Assembly (NCBI GenBank): GCA_001513125.1
Contig: LFSN01000029.1
Location: forward strand, 1-32,682
DNA from: Clostridia bacterium DTU030
Lineage (GTDB): Bacteria > Bacillota > DTU030
Length of the DNA stretch: 32,682 nt
Direction: 5' to 3'
The notes beneath the pieces are model-generated. The model was given only the letters and a program-made list of their open reading frames with translations, was not told where the DNA came from and did no database searches. Made by a program: the position numbers and the translations under genes. Shown here in pieces: positions 21,909 through 30,541 of the stretch (positions within the stretch are counted from its first letter, which is position 1; each line of letters starts with the position of its first letter).

Positions 21909-22232
21909 GTGTCATCCAAGCCCCCGCAGGGAGAATTTGACCTTGCCAGAAATCTCCGGACAATAGAGTGGCTGAAGGCCCAGATCCTGGAGCAAACCTC
22001 CTTTTTATTTAAGGCCATGCTGCAGGGAAGGGAAGAACTTATTTTAGAAGCCCTGGCCGGTATTATAATTAGCCTTTTTGTCCTAACCCGCCGCCTGGGT
22101 TTAAGTTTTACCCGCCTGGAGAAGAAACTCCTCCAGCAGGTCAAAGGCAATATCGAGGCTGACCATGAGGTGGAGAAATGGTACGGTGACCTCTCCGCCC
22201 TTTTGGATTACCTGTCTGGGATGAAGAGGTGA
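21909..22232 (+). CDS. MazG-like family protein
   Basis: A 107-residue all-helical protein of the MazG-like family commonly found upstream of DUF2232 in Clostridia. Visible blocks are GEFDLARNLRTIEWLKAQILEQTSFLFKAMLQGREELILEALAGIIISLFVLTRRLGLSFTRLEKKLLQQVK. The EExxE-type metal motif of true MazG pyrophosphatases is not clear, so activity is doubtful. The start is GTG 21909 after GGAGGGG; an in-frame ATG at 21894 overlaps that ribosome site. A 7-base-pair hairpin CCCCTGG/CCAGGGG (21807-21829) sits in the preceding gap, without T tract. The stop overlaps the next GTG by four bases. Confidence 0.78.
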   Translation: MSSKPPQGEFDLARNLRTIEWLKAQILEQTSFLFKAMLQGREELILEALAGIIISLFVLTRRLGLSFTRLEKKLLQQVKGNIEADHEVEKWYGDLSALLDYLSGMKR

Positions 22233-23182
22233 AGAGTTTGACACAAAAGGAGAAAACCAGATCCCTGGTCGAGGCGGCCATGCTGGCTGCCCTTACTGTC
22301 GTTTTGCTTTTGCCGACCATCTACCTTCCCCTCCTGGGGACGCTAACCCTTTTTATCTGGCCGGTACCCATCACGGTACTGGGGGTCCGGCATGGACTAA
22401 AGAGCAGTGTATTGGCTATGGTGACGGCGGCCCTTATCACCAGCATCCTCAGCCATCCCCTCACCGTCGGCTCCCTGGTGATCTGGCTGGGTTTCCTGGG
22501 GATCGCCCTGGGCTACTGTTTCCGGGAAAAATGGCCCCCGGCCAAAACCCTGGGGACAGGGACCCTCACGGTCCTGGCCTCCACCCTGCTCTTGTTTCTC
22601 CTCACCCTGCTGATTTTTGGTGTCAACCCCCTGACCGAAGGGCAGGCCCTGCTGGCCGAATCGGGCACCCAGGCCCTGGAATTCTACCGGGGGCTGGGGA
22701 TCCCTGAAGGGCAGCTGAAGCAGATGGAAGATTATTACCTGGAAATGGTGGAGATGTTCCGCTATCTGCTGCCGGCCACCCTCCTTCTGGGCAGCATCTT
22801 TGCCACCTTCATCAACTTTTCCGTGGCCCGCCTGATCCTGGAAAAATTGGGAGAGGATGTGCCCGGCTTGCCACCCTTTGCCACCTGGCAGTTCCCCCGC
22901 AACCTCCTTGCAGGCTACCTAGTGGGGATACTCTTTGTGGTGGCGGGAAACTACTATGGCCACAACCTCCTTTTGGAAATAGGCCTCAACATACAGGTGA
23001 TCTTCAATCTCGTCCTGGCCTTGGCGGGCCTGTCGGTGGTCCACTATCTGCTGGGGCGGTATCGCCTGCCCAGGGCCCTGATTATCCTGGCCAGCGGCAT
23101 CATAATTTTAAATCCTATTTTTTTGCAGTTGGTTACCTTCTTGGGTATTGTTGACATTGCCTTTAATCTACGCAAGCTCTAA
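22229..23182 (+). CDS. DUF2232 (YybS-like) membrane protein
   Basis: A 317-residue polytopic protein with about eight hydrophobic segments, beginning RSLVEAAMLAALTVVLLLPTIYLPLLG. This LVEAALLAALTVVL start and the central FRYLLPATLLLGSIFATFINFSVARLIL are typical of DUF2232/YybS. The family looks like a transport S-component or scaffold, but the function is unknown. The start is taken as GTG 22229 (GTGA overlap with the MazG-like stop). The TTG at 22238, six bases after AGAGGTG, is an equally good alternative. The order DUF2232-gdpP-rplI is conserved in Bacillota. Confidence 0.87.
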   Translation: MKSLTQKEKTRSLVEAAMLAALTVVLLLPTIYLPLLGTLTLFIWPVPITVLGVRHGLKSSVLAMVTAALITSILSHPLTVGSLVIWLGFLGIALGYCFREKWPPAKTLGTGTLTVLASTLLLFLLTLLIFGVNPLTEGQALLAESGTQALEFYRGLGIPEGQLKQMEDYYLEMVEMFRYLLPATLLLGSIFATFINFSVARLILEKLGEDVPGLPPFATWQFPRNLLAGYLVGILFVVAGNYYGHNLLLEIGLNIQVIFNLVLALAGLSVVHYLLGRYRLPRALIILASGIIILNPIFLQLVTFLGIVDIAFNLRKL

Positions 23183-23212
23183 AGCCCGTATCCATCGGGA
23201 GGTTCTAAGTGG

Positions 23213-25180
23213 ATGAAAAAATACCGGGTTATGCTGTCACCGGACCAGCGTCTGTTTTTAGGCGTTATCCTGGTCCTGGTCCTTTTATTAGGTTACTACA
23301 ATTGGCGGATGGCCCTCTTGGGCTTCATAGTCCTGGGCAGCCTCTATTATTACAGCTGGGAGACGGCCCGCCGGCGCCGGGCGACCCTGGAGGACAACCT
23401 CCGCTCCCTGGCCATGCAGGTGGAAACAACGGCCCAGGACATAATCTATAACCTGCCCTGGGGCCTGGCGGTCCTGGACGACCGGGGGATCGTCCGCTGG
23501 TGCAACTCCCGCCTGGTAGATATGTTTCCCGGCCTGGAGATAATTGGGGAAAGGATCTCTTCCCTTTTTCCCGAAATCAAGATGGATAGGGAACAGATGC
23601 GGCTCAAGGAGGGGGAACGCTGGTTTGACCTCTACCTGCACCGGGTCCGGACCCGGCAGGGAAGCAGGAACAACCACGTCCTCTTTGTGCAGGAAACAAC
23701 CGAGCTGGAGGAACTCCTGGCCCGCCGGTCCCAGGAGGCCACCTGTGTGGGCCTAGTGCAGGTGGACAACTATGAAGAGGTGCTCCAGACCGTGGCCTCC
23801 GAGGAGCGGCCTCTGCTGGCGGCCGCCATCGACCGGGTGGTGTCCGATTGGGTGGCGGAGAAAAGGGGTTTCATGCAGAAATACAATCCGGACCGCTACC
23901 TGGTCCTTTTCAACTGGGAACAATTGGCTGCCTGCCGGGAAGAACGCTTCCCCATCCTGGACCGGGTCAAGGAAATTAAGATGGGAAACAAGCTTCCCGT
24001 CACCTTAAGCTGCGGCTTCGGGGTCGGTTCAGCCGACCTCAAGGAACTGGGCTCCTTTGCCCGGGCCGGTCTGGACCTGGCCCTGGGCCGGGGCGGCGAT
24101 CAGGTGGTGATCAGGGATTCAGACCGCTTCCACTTCTTCGGGGGGAAGACCAAGGCCCTGGAAAAACGGACCCAGGTCAAGGCCCGGGTCATTGCCCACG
24201 CCCTGCGGGAGCTCATGGAACAGGCGACCCAGGTTATGGTCATGAGCCACCGGGTTGCCGACTTAGACAGTGTGGGAGCGGCGGCCGGAATGGTCCGGGC
24301 CGCCCGGACCGTGGGCAAAGAGGCTTATATTGTCCTGGAAGATATCAACCCGGCGGTGGAAAAAATGGTGGCCTTCCTCCAGGAGGAGGGAGACTTCCAG
24401 AGAGTATTCCTCAACGAGGCCGAGGCCCTGCGGCTGGTCAACGCCGGGACCCTGCTGGTGGTCCTCGACACCCACAAGCCTTCCCTGGTGGCCGTGCCGG
24501 CTCTACTGGAGCGGACCAATAAGGTGGTGGTCATTGACCATCACCGCCGGGGGGAAGAATTTATTGCCGAACCCCTCCTGGTTTACCTGGAAACCTACGC
24601 CTCTTCCGCCAGTGAGCTGGTGACGGAACTCCTCCAGTACCTGGGGGACAATGTGGAGCTGACCTTCGCGGAAGCTACCGCCCTTTTGGCCGGCATTGCC
24701 GTGGACACCAAGAATTTCAGCTACCAGACCGGGGTCCGCACCTTTGAGGCGGCGGCCTTCCTGCGCCGCTCCGGAGCGGATCAGGATACAATCCAGCGGT
24801 TTTTGCAGGATGACTGGGCAACCTTTATCAAGCGGGCCGAAGTCATCAAGGGGGCCGAGGTCCTCTACGACAGGGTGGCCCTGGCCATGGTCACCCAGCA
24901 GGGGGAAAGGGCCCAGCTCCTGGCGGCCCAGGCAGCCGATGCCCTCCTCACCATAGAAGGTTTTGCGGCATCCTTTGTCATCTACCCCACTGCCGAGGGG
25001 GCGGCCGTCAGCGCCCGTTCCAGTGGAGATATCAATGTGCAGGTCATGCTGGAGGAGCTGGGGGGCGGTGGCCATATGACCATCGCCGGGGCCCAGCTGG
25101 AGGGGGTGACCCTTGCCCAGGCTAGGGAAAGGGTCCTGGAGGTTATCCACGACTACTTTGCAGAGGAGGCTGGGAAATGA
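23213..25180 (+). CDS. gdpP: Cyclic-di-AMP phosphodiesterase GdpP (PAS, degenerate GGDEF, DHH/DHHA1)
   Basis: A 655-residue membrane enzyme that hydrolyses c-di-AMP, a signal for potassium balance and wall stress. It has two N-terminal helices (about 10-50) and a PAS-like domain (about 70-165). A degenerate GGDEF domain follows (about 175-305), with [11 protein letters not shown] where GGDEF would stand. The DHH domain binds metal through [14 protein letters not shown] (His346, Asp350, Asp352), VVLDTHKPS (Asp419, His421) and VIDHHRR (Asp442, His443, His444). The DHHA1 end carries [13 protein letters not shown]. All catalytic residues are present. The ATG follows GGGAGGTTCTAAGTGG, and the last codons overlap rplI as ATGA. 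Confidence 0.96.
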   Translation: MKKYRVMLSPDQRLFLGVILVLVLLLGYYNWRMALLGFIVLGSLYYYSWETARRRRATLEDNLRSLAMQVETTAQDIIYNLPWGLAVLDDRGIVRWCNSRLVDMFPGLEIIGERISSLFPEIKMDREQMRLKEGERWFDLYLHRVRTRQGSRNNHVLFVQETTELEELLARRSQEATCVGLVQVDNYEEVLQTVASEERPLLAAAIDRVVSDWVAEKRGFMQKYNPDRYLVLFNWEQLAACREERFPILDRVKEIKMGNKLPVTLSCGFGVGSADLKELGSFARAGLDLALGRGGDQVVIRDSDRFHFFGGKTKALEKRTQVKARVIAHALRELMEQATQVMVMSHRVADLDSVGAAAGMVRAARTVGKEAYIVLEDINPAVEKMVAFLQEEGDFQRVFLNEAEALRLVNAGTLLVVLDTHKPSLVAVPALLERTNKVVVIDHHRRGEEFIAEPLLVYLETYASSASELVTELLQYLGDNVELTFAEATALLAGIAVDTKNFSYQTGVRTFEAAAFLRRSGADQDTIQRFLQDDWATFIKRAEVIKGAEVLYDRVALAMVTQQGERAQLLAAQAADALLTIEGFAASFVIYPTAEGAAVSARSSGDINVQVMLEELGGGGHMTIAGAQLEGVTLAQARERVLEVIHDYFAEEAGK

Positions 25181-25629
25181 AGGTAATACTTACACAAAGG
25201 GTCAAAAAAATAGGAGATGTGGGCGATGTTGTCAGGGTAGCCGACGGTTATGCCCGCAACTATCTCATTCCCCGGGGACTGGCCGTGGAAGCTACGGCGG
25301 CTAACCTCAAGGAAGCTGAGAAGGCCAAAGAGCGCCAGGCCCAGAAGGAGGCCCGGGAGGAGGCCGAAGCCAGGGAGCTGGCTGCCCGGCTCAAGGAGCG
25401 GGTCATTGTCCTCGAGGGCAAGGCCGGGGAAGGGGGACGCCTCTTCGGCTCCATTACGGGCCAGGATATTGCCCAGGCCATCGAGGCAGAATTGGGCACT
25501 AAGGTGGACAAGCGCAAGGTGGAGCTGAAGGAACCCCTGAAGGCATTGGGGGATTACAAGGTTCCCGTCCGGCTCTATAAAGATTATGTGGTAGAAGTAG
25601 CAGTCCAGGTGGTGGAAGGGGAAAAGTAG
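25177..25629 (+). CDS. rplI: 50S ribosomal protein L9
   Basis: A 150-residue L9 with the classic N-domain [35 protein letters not shown] (1-38). A long connecting helix rich in A, E, K and R (about 42-78) leads to the C-domain ([21 protein letters not shown]). L9 bridges the L1 side of the 50S subunit and influences frame keeping. The start overlaps the gdpP stop as ATGA, so it is translationally coupled; GAGGAGGCTGGGAA supplies the ribosome site. Confidence 0.97.
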   Translation: MKVILTQRVKKIGDVGDVVRVADGYARNYLIPRGLAVEATAANLKEAEKAKERQAQKEAREEAEARELAARLKERVIVLEGKAGEGGRLFGSITGQDIAQAIEAELGTKVDKRKVELKEPLKALGDYKVPVRLYKDYVVEVAVQVVEGEK

Positions 25630-25696
25630 GGGAAGGGAACAGGGTTGTCCCGGCTGGCTGGGCGTTTCCGGACCCGGCACCTAGAAAGGAGTACTA

Positions 25697-27613
25697 ATGG
25701 CCATGAAGGAATTACCGTCGCTAATCTTTTCAGATGCTGAAGAAAAAATCTCCCCCGGGACAGGGTGGCGGCGTCGGGTGACTGCCCTCTTTGATCTTTT
25801 AACCAATCTGTACGGGCGGGACAAGCTGATGCGCAGGGCCAAGGAACTGGGTGTCCTGGAGCTGATGGCTGCCGAAGGGCTGCCGGAACGGCTGCTGGCC
25901 CTCCAGCGCCTGGTCTTTGAGGACGAGAACATTGAGGAACTGCCCCGGGAAGAGGATTTTTCCCGGATCCTGGAGGAGGTGGAGGACGCCCTGGCCGACT
26001 GCCTGGCCCGCCGGGCGGTGGAAAAAAGCCTGGAGGAAAAGGTGGCTGCCAAATTGCAGGAGCAGCAGGACCGGTATCTGGAGGAGATCAAGCTCCAGAT
26101 TTTAAAGCGGGAGACGGGGGTGGAAAATGCCGTTACCCTGAAAAAATACGCCCTCCTGGAAAAGAAGGAACGGGTCTCCCTTTCGGTGTCGGCCCAGGAG
26201 GCCCTGCGGCCCCGCAGCCTGGACGAGCTGGTGGGGCAGGAAGGGGCTGTCCGGGCCCTTCTGGCCAAGCTGGCCTCTCCCTACCCCCAGCACGTGCTCC
26301 TGTACGGCCCCCCGGGGGTGGGCAAGACCACAGCCGCCCGCCTGGCCCTGGCCGAGGCGAAGAAAAGGGAATACACCCCCTTTAGCCCCGATGCCCCCTT
26401 TGTGGAAGTCGATGGGACTACCCTGCGCTGGGATCCCCGGGAGATCACCAACCCCCTCCTGGGTTCTGTCCACGATCCCATCTACCAGGGGGCCCGCCGG
26501 GATCTGGCCGAAGGGGGCGTGCCGGAACCCAAACTGGGCCTGGTCACCGAAGCCCACGGTGGGGTTCTCTTTATCGACGAGATCGGGGAAATGGATTTTA
26601 TGCTCCAGAACAAGCTGCTGAAGGTCCTGGAGGATAAAAGGGTCACCTTCGATTCCTCCTATTACGACCCCCACGACCCCCGGGTGCCCAAATATATCAA
26701 AAAGCTCTTTGCCGAGGGGGCGCCGGCAGATTTTATCCTCATCGGCGCCACTACCCGGGACCCGGCGGAGATCAACCCGGCCATCCGGTCCCGCTGTGCC
26801 GAGGTCTTTTTCTCCCCCCTGACCAGGACGGAGATAAAGAAAATAGTGGTAGAGGGGGCCAAGAGAATCGGGGCCCGGCTCTCTAACCCGGCGGCGGAAC
26901 TCATCAGCGCCTGCACCATAGATGCCCGGCAGGCCATCAACGTCCTGGCCGATGCCTTTGGCCTGGCCTTGAGCCAGCAGGGACAGCGGGGGGACAAGCC
27001 CCCCTATATCGGCAAAAAACAGGCCGCAGAGGTTCTCCAGCTGCGGCGCCTCTCTCCCCAGAGGGGGAAGGCTTCGGAACGGCCCGAGCTGGGGAAGGCC
27101 TTTGGCCTGGGCGTAAACCGCTTCCTCGGCCAGGTCCTGGAGGTGGAGGCGGCCGCCTTTTCGGCCCGGGAGAAGGGGCAGGGGCGCATCAGGTTCAACG
27201 ATACCGCCGGCTCCATGGCCAGGGATTCCGTCTTCAATGCCGCGGCGGTGATCCGGAAGGTGCGGGGAATTGAGATCGCCGACTATGACCTCCATGTCAA
27301 CCTCATCGGCGGCGGCCAGGTCGACGGACCTTCGGCCGGGGCCGCCATCTTCCTGGCCCTGGTGAGTGCCATCGAGGGGCGCCCCCTGCGCCAGGATGTG
27401 GCCGTCAGTGGCGAAATATCCATCCAGGGCCGGCTCAAGGCCGTGGGCGGCATTCCGGAAAAGATTTATGGTGCCCGGCAGGCGGGGATGAAGCAGGTCC
27501 TTTTACCCCGGGAGAACAGGGACGATGTCCCCCGGGAAAATACCGGGATCCAGGTGATTCTGGTGGACACAGTGGCGGAAATGTTGGAACATGTATGGGC
27601 GGTGGATAGGTAA
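25697..27613 (+). CDS. lonC: LonC, Lon-family ATP-dependent protease (spore_lon_C type)
   Basis: A 638-residue Lon variant without the large N-terminal Lon domain. Residues 1-170 are helical, with a coiled-coil part. The AAA+ module has Walker A GPPGVGKTT (204-212), Walker B GVLFIDEIGEMD (289-300) and arginine-finger-like IRSRCAEVFF. The C-terminal S16 protease domain holds Ser546 (VDGPSAG) and Lys589 (GGIPEKI), 43 residues apart as in E. coli Lon, so the dyad is intact. LonC/spore Lon members are restricted mainly to spore-forming or thermophilic bacteria; substrates are unknown. The ATG follows AGAAAGGAG by six bases and the stop shares one base with dnaB (TAATG). Confidence 0.92.
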   Translation: MAMKELPSLIFSDAEEKISPGTGWRRRVTALFDLLTNLYGRDKLMRRAKELGVLELMAAEGLPERLLALQRLVFEDENIEELPREEDFSRILEEVEDALADCLARRAVEKSLEEKVAAKLQEQQDRYLEEIKLQILKRETGVENAVTLKKYALLEKKERVSLSVSAQEALRPRSLDELVGQEGAVRALLAKLASPYPQHVLLYGPPGVGKTTAARLALAEAKKREYTPFSPDAPFVEVDGTTLRWDPREITNPLLGSVHDPIYQGARRDLAEGGVPEPKLGLVTEAHGGVLFIDEIGEMDFMLQNKLLKVLEDKRVTFDSSYYDPHDPRVPKYIKKLFAEGAPADFILIGATTRDPAEINPAIRSRCAEVFFSPLTRTEIKKIVVEGAKRIGARLSNPAAELISACTIDARQAINVLADAFGLALSQQGQRGDKPPYIGKKQAAEVLQLRRLSPQRGKASERPELGKAFGLGVNRFLGQVLEVEAAAFSAREKGQGRIRFNDTAGSMARDSVFNAAAVIRKVRGIEIADYDLHVNLIGGGQVDGPSAGAAIFLALVSAIEGRPLRQDVAVSGEISIQGRLKAVGGIPEKIYGARQAGMKQVLLPRENRDDVPRENTGIQVILVDTVAEMLEHVWAVDR

Positions 27614-28956
27614 TGAGTACTGTCTTTGATCGGGTGCCCCCCTTTAGTCTCGAAGCAGAACAGTCGGTACTGGGGGCCATGTTTTTGGAGCGGGAGGCTG
27701 TCCTCGTTGCAGCGGAAATCCTCCAGCCCGAGGATTTTTACCGGGATGCCCACCGCTACATTTTTGAGGCCATCCTGGAGCTGGAGGAAAAGGGCCGCCC
27801 GGCGGACCTGGTGACGGTCACCGAGACCCTGCGCCAGCAGGGCCGCCTGGAGGACGTGGGAGGCCTGGCCTATGTCACCACCCTGGCCCAGAGTGTGCCC
27901 ACGGCGGCCAATGTCGAATACTATGCCCGGATTGTGGAGGAGAAATCCATCCTGCGGCGGCTCATCCGGGAAGCCACCCGGATCGTCCAGAACAGCTATG
28001 AGGCCACCGACGAAGCCGCCGCCATCCTCGATGAGGCCGAGCAGGCAATTTTGCGGATCTCCCAGTACCGGAACCATTCGGGTTTCTTTCCTGTCAAGGA
28101 TCTCATTTCGGCTGCCTATGACCGGATCGAGTACCTCTACCAGAACAAGGGCGGGGTGACGGGCATCCCCACCGGCTTTAAGGATCTGGATCGGCTCACG
28201 GCCGGCCTCCAGCCTTCGGACCTGATCATTGTGGCTGCCCGGCCCGCCATGGGGAAAACCAGCTTTGCCCTCAACATAGCCCTCCACGTGGCCCTGGAAG
28301 CCAAGATCCCCGTGGCCATCTTCAGCCTGGAAATGTCCCGGGAACAGCTGATCATGCGCATGCTGAGCAGCGAGGCGGGGATCGACGGACAGAGGCTCCG
28401 GACGGGCTTCCTCGACGAGGAGGATTGGCTGCTCTTGACCACGGCCATGGCCCGGCTCAGCGAAGCACCCATATATATCGACGATACCCCCAACATAACG
28501 GTCATGGATATCAGGGCCAAGGCCAGGCGCCTGGTTCAGGAGCAGGGCCAGGCCCTGATCCTGTTGGACTACCTCCAGCTGGTCAACAGCAGGCGGTCCT
28601 TCGAGAGCCGCCAGCAGGAGATTACGGAAATATCCCGGGGCTTAAAGGCCCTGGCCCGGGAGCTGCAGGTGCCGGTGGTGGCCCTCTCCCAGTTGAGCAG
28701 GGCCGTAGAGCAGCGGCAGGATAAGCGGCCGGTCCTCTCGGACCTGCGGGAGTCGGGGGCCATTGAACAGGATGCCGACGTGGTGGCCTTTATCTACCGG
28801 GATGAATACTACAACCCCGATACAGAGACGAAAAAGGGCATTGCCGAAATAATTATCGGCAAACAGCGGAACGGCCCCACAGGGGTGGTGCAGCTGGCCT
28901 TCCTAAAAGATTCTATGCGTTTTCGCGATTTGAGTTATATACCGGAAGAACCCTAA
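27613..28956 (+). CDS. dnaB: Replicative DNA helicase DnaB
   Basis: A 447-residue hexameric replicative helicase (DnaC in Bacillus naming). The N-terminal primase-interacting domain begins VPPFSLEAEQSVLGAMF (8-24). The RecA-like domain has Walker A AARPAMGKTSFA (208-219), SLEMSREQL, Walker B ALILLDYLQLV and LSQLSRAVEQR, with the DLRESGAIEQDADVV block near the end. No intein is present. The start is coupled to lonC (TAATG). An intrinsic terminator follows the stop, but primosome-like genes continue on the same strand. Confidence 0.97.
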   Translation: MSTVFDRVPPFSLEAEQSVLGAMFLEREAVLVAAEILQPEDFYRDAHRYIFEAILELEEKGRPADLVTVTETLRQQGRLEDVGGLAYVTTLAQSVPTAANVEYYARIVEEKSILRRLIREATRIVQNSYEATDEAAAILDEAEQAILRISQYRNHSGFFPVKDLISAAYDRIEYLYQNKGGVTGIPTGFKDLDRLTAGLQPSDLIIVAARPAMGKTSFALNIALHVALEAKIPVAIFSLEMSREQLIMRMLSSEAGIDGQRLRTGFLDEEDWLLLTTAMARLSEAPIYIDDTPNITVMDIRAKARRLVQEQGQALILLDYLQLVNSRRSFESRQQEITEISRGLKALARELQVPVVALSQLSRAVEQRQDKRPVLSDLRESGAIEQDADVVAFIYRDEYYNPDTETKKGIAEIIIGKQRNGPTGVVQLAFLKDSMRFRDLSYIPEEP

Positions 28957-28964
28957 AAGCTCGC

Positions 28965-28989
28965 CCTGGCCCAGCCAGGCCCTTTTTTT
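28965..28989 (+). terminator. Intrinsic terminator after dnaB
   Basis: CCTGGC and GCCAGG form a six-base-pair stem with a CCA loop, followed by CCC and seven T. It is close to the dnaB stop. Confidence 0.75.
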
Positions 28990-28991
28990 CG

Positions 28992-29020
28992 CCTCCCTCT
29001 GGCCCCCTGGGCCAGGGAGG
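28992..29020 (+). promoter_or_regulatory. Hairpin covering the ribosome site of the following gene
   Basis: CCTCCC (28992-28997) and TGGCCC (29000-29005) pair with GGGCCA (29009-29014) and GGGAGG (29015-29020), with a two-base bulge. The GGGAGG arm is part of the GGGAGGAAAGGA ribosome site of the gene starting at 29031. The hairpin could limit its translation. Confidence 0.5.
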
Positions 29021-29030
29021 AAAGGAATGG

Positions 29031-29465
29031 GTGGATGGAGAAGTAGTTATCAAGACCAAAACCAGGTTGAGGGAGGGTACTGTTGTGACAGAGGGCCAGC
29101 TGGATAAGGAGATCAGGGAATTACTGCTCCAATACCTGAAGCAGAAGCTGGTTGATCCCCGGCCCTTGACCTATGACAGGCTGCTGGCCCTGCCCGACGA
29201 CTGCCGCAATGAGCGGGACAAGCGGGTTTTAAAGACGGCCATCCAGTACTGTCTCGGTGTCGACGGCCGTTCCCTCACCTTTTTGGAGCGGACGGCCTTG
29301 AACTGGTTGCAGAAGGGCGTACCCCGCTGGGCCCTGTCCAAGATCGAAGAGGCGGGGTTTACTGTGGACCAAGACCTGGCAAAGGAGATGGATTGGCATG
29401 GAAAGGATGAAGGACCCCTTGACTTTACCCGGGACCGCTACTATCGGTTCTATCGCCGCCAGTAA
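29031..29465 (+). CDS. Unrecognised protein encoded between dnaB and the DnaI-like ATPase gene
   Basis: A 144-residue acidic/basic mixed protein with no signal peptide, membrane segment or Cys cluster, probably mostly helical. Visible segments are a basic start (EVVIKTKTRLREGTVV), a helix LDKEIRELLLQYLKQKLVDP and a central NERDKRVLKTAIQYCLGVDG. The WLQKGVPRWALSKIEEAGF stretch resembles the helical tail of DnaD-like primosome proteins, but I do not claim that family. The start is GTG 29031 after GGAGGAAAGGA; the nearby ATGs are out of frame. Its 3' end overlaps the start of the ATPase gene by 68 bases in another frame. Location suggests a role in helicase loading or replication initiation (inference). 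Confidence 0.7.
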   Translation: MDGEVVIKTKTRLREGTVVTEGQLDKEIRELLLQYLKQKLVDPRPLTYDRLLALPDDCRNERDKRVLKTAIQYCLGVDGRSLTFLERTALNWLQKGVPRWALSKIEEAGFTVDQDLAKEMDWHGKDEGPLDFTRDRYYRFYRRQ

Positions 29466-30384
29466 AGACAAGGATTTTTCCCAGCGGCTGGCGGAGGCCC
29501 GGCGGCGGGTGGAGGAAATCAAGAGGGAGCGCTTGGCCCTCCAGGAAGGCCGCATCTCTGATTCCAGGGAAGAACATTATGTCAAATTCGAGGTCAACGG
29601 TCTGGTCCAGTATCGCCTTTACCCAGCCGGCACCTATTACTGCCTCCGGTGCAAGGACCTGGAAAAGATCTACTACCGGGAAAAGGGCCAGATCCGGGCC
29701 CGCCCCTGTTCCTGCGTCCAGGAGCGGAAGCAGCTGGGGCGCCAGCAAAGCTGGGAGCATAAATTAAATTCCGCCCGGCTGCGGCGGAAGTTCCGGAAAC
29801 GGACCTTTGCCAACTTTCAAGTATCCCCCGGCACCCGGATCGCCTATGAAGCAGCCCGGGATTATGCCGAGAATTTTGCCACCTACCTGCGCTGCGGGAA
29901 GAGCCTGATCTTCCTGGGGGATGTGGGCCGGGGGAAGACGCATCTGGCGGCGGCCATCCTCCAGGAGGTATTGCGCCAGGGTTTCAACGGCATCTTTGTG
30001 GTGGTCATCGAACTCCTCAATGAGATCCGGGATACCTACGAGCGGAGCGACAAAACGGAAGGGGACCTCCTCCAGCTCGTCAAGGAGGTGGACCTTCTTG
30101 TCCTCGACGACCTGGCAGCGGCGGAACGTTTCACCGAATGGGAAAAGGCCAAGCTGTACGAGATTATCAATGCCCGCTACGAGGACGAAAAGCCCATCAT
30201 CATAACCACCAACCGGACCATATCCTGGATTGAAGATCGATTGGGGAAAAAGGTTGTCGACCGGCTCCTGGAGATGTGTGGGGATGTCCTGCCCCTGGAC
30301 GGGGAAAACTACCGGGAAAAGATTGCCGAAGAGATGCGCATGGGCCGCAATGTGGAAGTGCTCCATGGGGAGGGGGCAGGATAA
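29398..30384 (+). CDS. DnaI/DnaC-like helicase-loader ATPase
   Basis: A 328-residue AAA+ ATPase of the DnaC/DnaI/IstB group. An N-terminal helical part (30-50) is followed by a Cys cluster (Cys82, Cys85, Cys104, Cys106) that could bind zinc, as in DnaI loaders. The ATPase core has Walker A FLGDVGRGKTHLA (172-184), Walker B VDLLVLDDLA (231-240), sensor 1 IIITTNR and a C-terminal helix. The context beside dnaB supports a helicase-loading role rather than an IS21 helper (IstB); no transposase is near. The ATG at 29398 follows AAAGGAG by ten bases, giving a 68-base overlap with the previous gene. ATG 29407 is an alternative. Confidence 0.88.
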   Translation: MERMKDPLTLPGTATIGSIAASKDKDFSQRLAEARRRVEEIKRERLALQEGRISDSREEHYVKFEVNGLVQYRLYPAGTYYCLRCKDLEKIYYREKGQIRARPCSCVQERKQLGRQQSWEHKLNSARLRRKFRKRTFANFQVSPGTRIAYEAARDYAENFATYLRCGKSLIFLGDVGRGKTHLAAAILQEVLRQGFNGIFVVVIELLNEIRDTYERSDKTEGDLLQLVKEVDLLVLDDLAAAERFTEWEKAKLYEIINARYEDEKPIIITTNRTISWIEDRLGKKVVDRLLEMCGDVLPLDGENYREKIAEEMRMGRNVEVLHGEGAG

Positions 30385-30404
30385 GCGAACATTCGACAGG
30401 AAAA

Positions 30405-30427
30405 GGCGAACAACGTTCGCCTTTTTT
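30405..30427 (+). terminator. Intrinsic terminator after the helicase-loader gene
   Basis: GGCGAAC and GTTCGCC pair around a three-base loop and are followed by six T, 21 bases after the stop. Confidence 0.92.
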
Positions 30428-30541
30428 CCTTGATTCTGCCCTCCTCCTCTGTTACCATTAGGGATGGATCCTTGGAAAAGAAAACTTCTAAATCAAGTCG
30501 AGGAGAGATAAAATAAGGGGGAAGAGGAGGGGACTGGGATA

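Noticed and set aside
29398-30384. IstB-type helper of an IS21-like insertion sequence
   Set aside because: No transposase, terminal inverted repeats or target duplication; the Cys cluster and the dnaB neighbourhood favour a helicase loader.
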